Source: JBGPYM01 sp041493205 (GTDB lineage Bacteria > Bacteroidota > Ignavibacteria > UBA10030 > UBA6906). Taken from it: 5,680 nt of DNA. The stretch lies in contig JBGPYM010000209.1 of assembly GCA_041493205.1 (NCBI GenBank), positions 1 through 5,680 of the forward strand, written 5' to 3'. Both the position numbers and the translations under genes were made by a program. The notes below the pieces were generated by a model, which was not told where the DNA came from, searched no databases, and saw only the letters and a program-made list of their open reading frames with translations. This document shows, piece after piece, positions 5,329 to 5,680 of the stretch (its first letter is position 1; each line of letters opens with the position of its first letter).

Positions 5329-5680
5329 CTAGAGCTTGCGGACGGTGAGCCGCAATCCGTCCACTCTATCCACCACCACGCGGCTCCCCGCAGGAATTGT
5401 ATCGCCTGATGCAACGGCCGTCCAGAGCTCGCCGTGAACCCGGACCTGACCCGACGGCGAGAGCCCGGAGACCGCTTCGCCGGTTTCGCCGACGATCCCC
5501 TCCGTGCCCGTGACAGGTTTTCGCGTTTGGGCCCGGATCCCCATTCCGATGGCGAATAAGAAGAATGCCGCTGTACAGAGCACTGCGGGGATAATAACCC
5601 CCCATGAAATCGCGACGAATTCCAAAGACGACTCCGAATTGATGAGCATGATGGATCCCAGGAGGAGGCAGAAGACGCCC
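5329..5680 (-). CDS. NfeD-family membrane protease, C-terminal part (runs off the right edge)
   Basis: The C-terminal 116 residues of an NfeD protein; the rest lies beyond the window. The frame is open to the edge. An ATG at 5649 could be mistaken for a start, but the codons before it give GVFCLLLGSI, which continues a membrane helix into MLI. This LLLGSIMLI segment is typical of the third or fourth helix in long NfeD proteins, which carry a ClpP-like serine protease domain at the N-terminus. A second helix (ISWGVIIPAVLCTAAFFLFAI) follows. The soluble OB-fold domain then runs TGTEGIVGETGEAVSGLSPSG, GELWTAVA, IPAGSRVVV and a final strand DGLRLTVRKL. The protease serine and lysine cannot be checked here. 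The neighbour slipin is the expected partner and substrate. Long-form identity is inferred from the helix pattern. Confidence 0.85.
   Translation of the reverse strand, partial: GVFCLLLGSIMLINSESSLEFVAISWGVIIPAVLCTAAFFLFAIGMGIRAQTRKPVTGTEGIVGETGEAVSGLSPSGQVRVHGELWTAVASGDTIPAGSRVVVDRVDGLRLTVRKL

Noticed and set aside
5329..5649. A complete short NfeD starting at ATG5649
   Set aside because: The frame continues upstream to the edge and encodes the first half of a membrane helix, so this ATG is most likely internal to a longer NfeD.
1..5680. CRISPR, phage, transposase, toxin-antitoxin or other defence system
   Set aside because: No direct-repeat array, no transposase or integrase motif and no recognisable defence gene is seen on either strand.

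Overview
The window reads as an ordinary chromosomal stretch of a bacterium of moderately high GC. The tRNA lacks an encoded CCA, and several genes lack a clear Shine-Dalgarno. The gene set is a bacterial family-B DNA polymerase, a stand-alone B12-binding mutase subunit, and a small exported FN3-like protein with a basic/aromatic tail. This fits the Bacteroidota/Chlorobiota side, for example Ignavibacteria-like lineages, but that placement is an inference and other phyla with the same polymerase remain possible.

Left part, + strand (1-1784): a complete tRNA-Leu(GAG) is followed within 8 nt by a ~99-bp element with 19/21-matching inverted ends. Next comes a strong sigma70-type promoter whose predicted start point falls on the ATG of a small secreted FN3-like protein. 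A rho-independent terminator closes that gene but sits directly before maf (dTTP/UTP pyrophosphatase). maf is followed 9 nt later by a methylmalonyl-CoA mutase-type cobalamin-binding small subunit, so these two look like one operon.

Right part, - strand (1859-5680), read right to left: the C-terminal end of a long NfeD/ClpP-class membrane protease enters from the right edge. It is followed by its usual partner, a slipin (stomatin/SPFH protein), and then by a 786-aa family-B DNA polymerase. The slipin stop abuts a 7-codon minigene, whose stop overlaps the GTG start of the polymerase. Last comes a 67-aa cold-shock protein with its own promoter, which carries a perfect palindrome between its -35 and -10 boxes. 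The two gene blocks converge at 1785-1858.

The polymerase has all three exonuclease motifs and all main polymerase motifs. It has DTDG in motif C where DTDS is usual, and near its C-terminus QFGIW, which resembles a sliding-clamp-binding peptide. I see no phage, CRISPR, toxin-antitoxin or defence system. The most interesting signals are the tRNA-adjacent inverted-repeat element, the leaderless promoter arrangement, the terminator-like hairpin just before maf, and the slipin/minigene/polymerase coupling.
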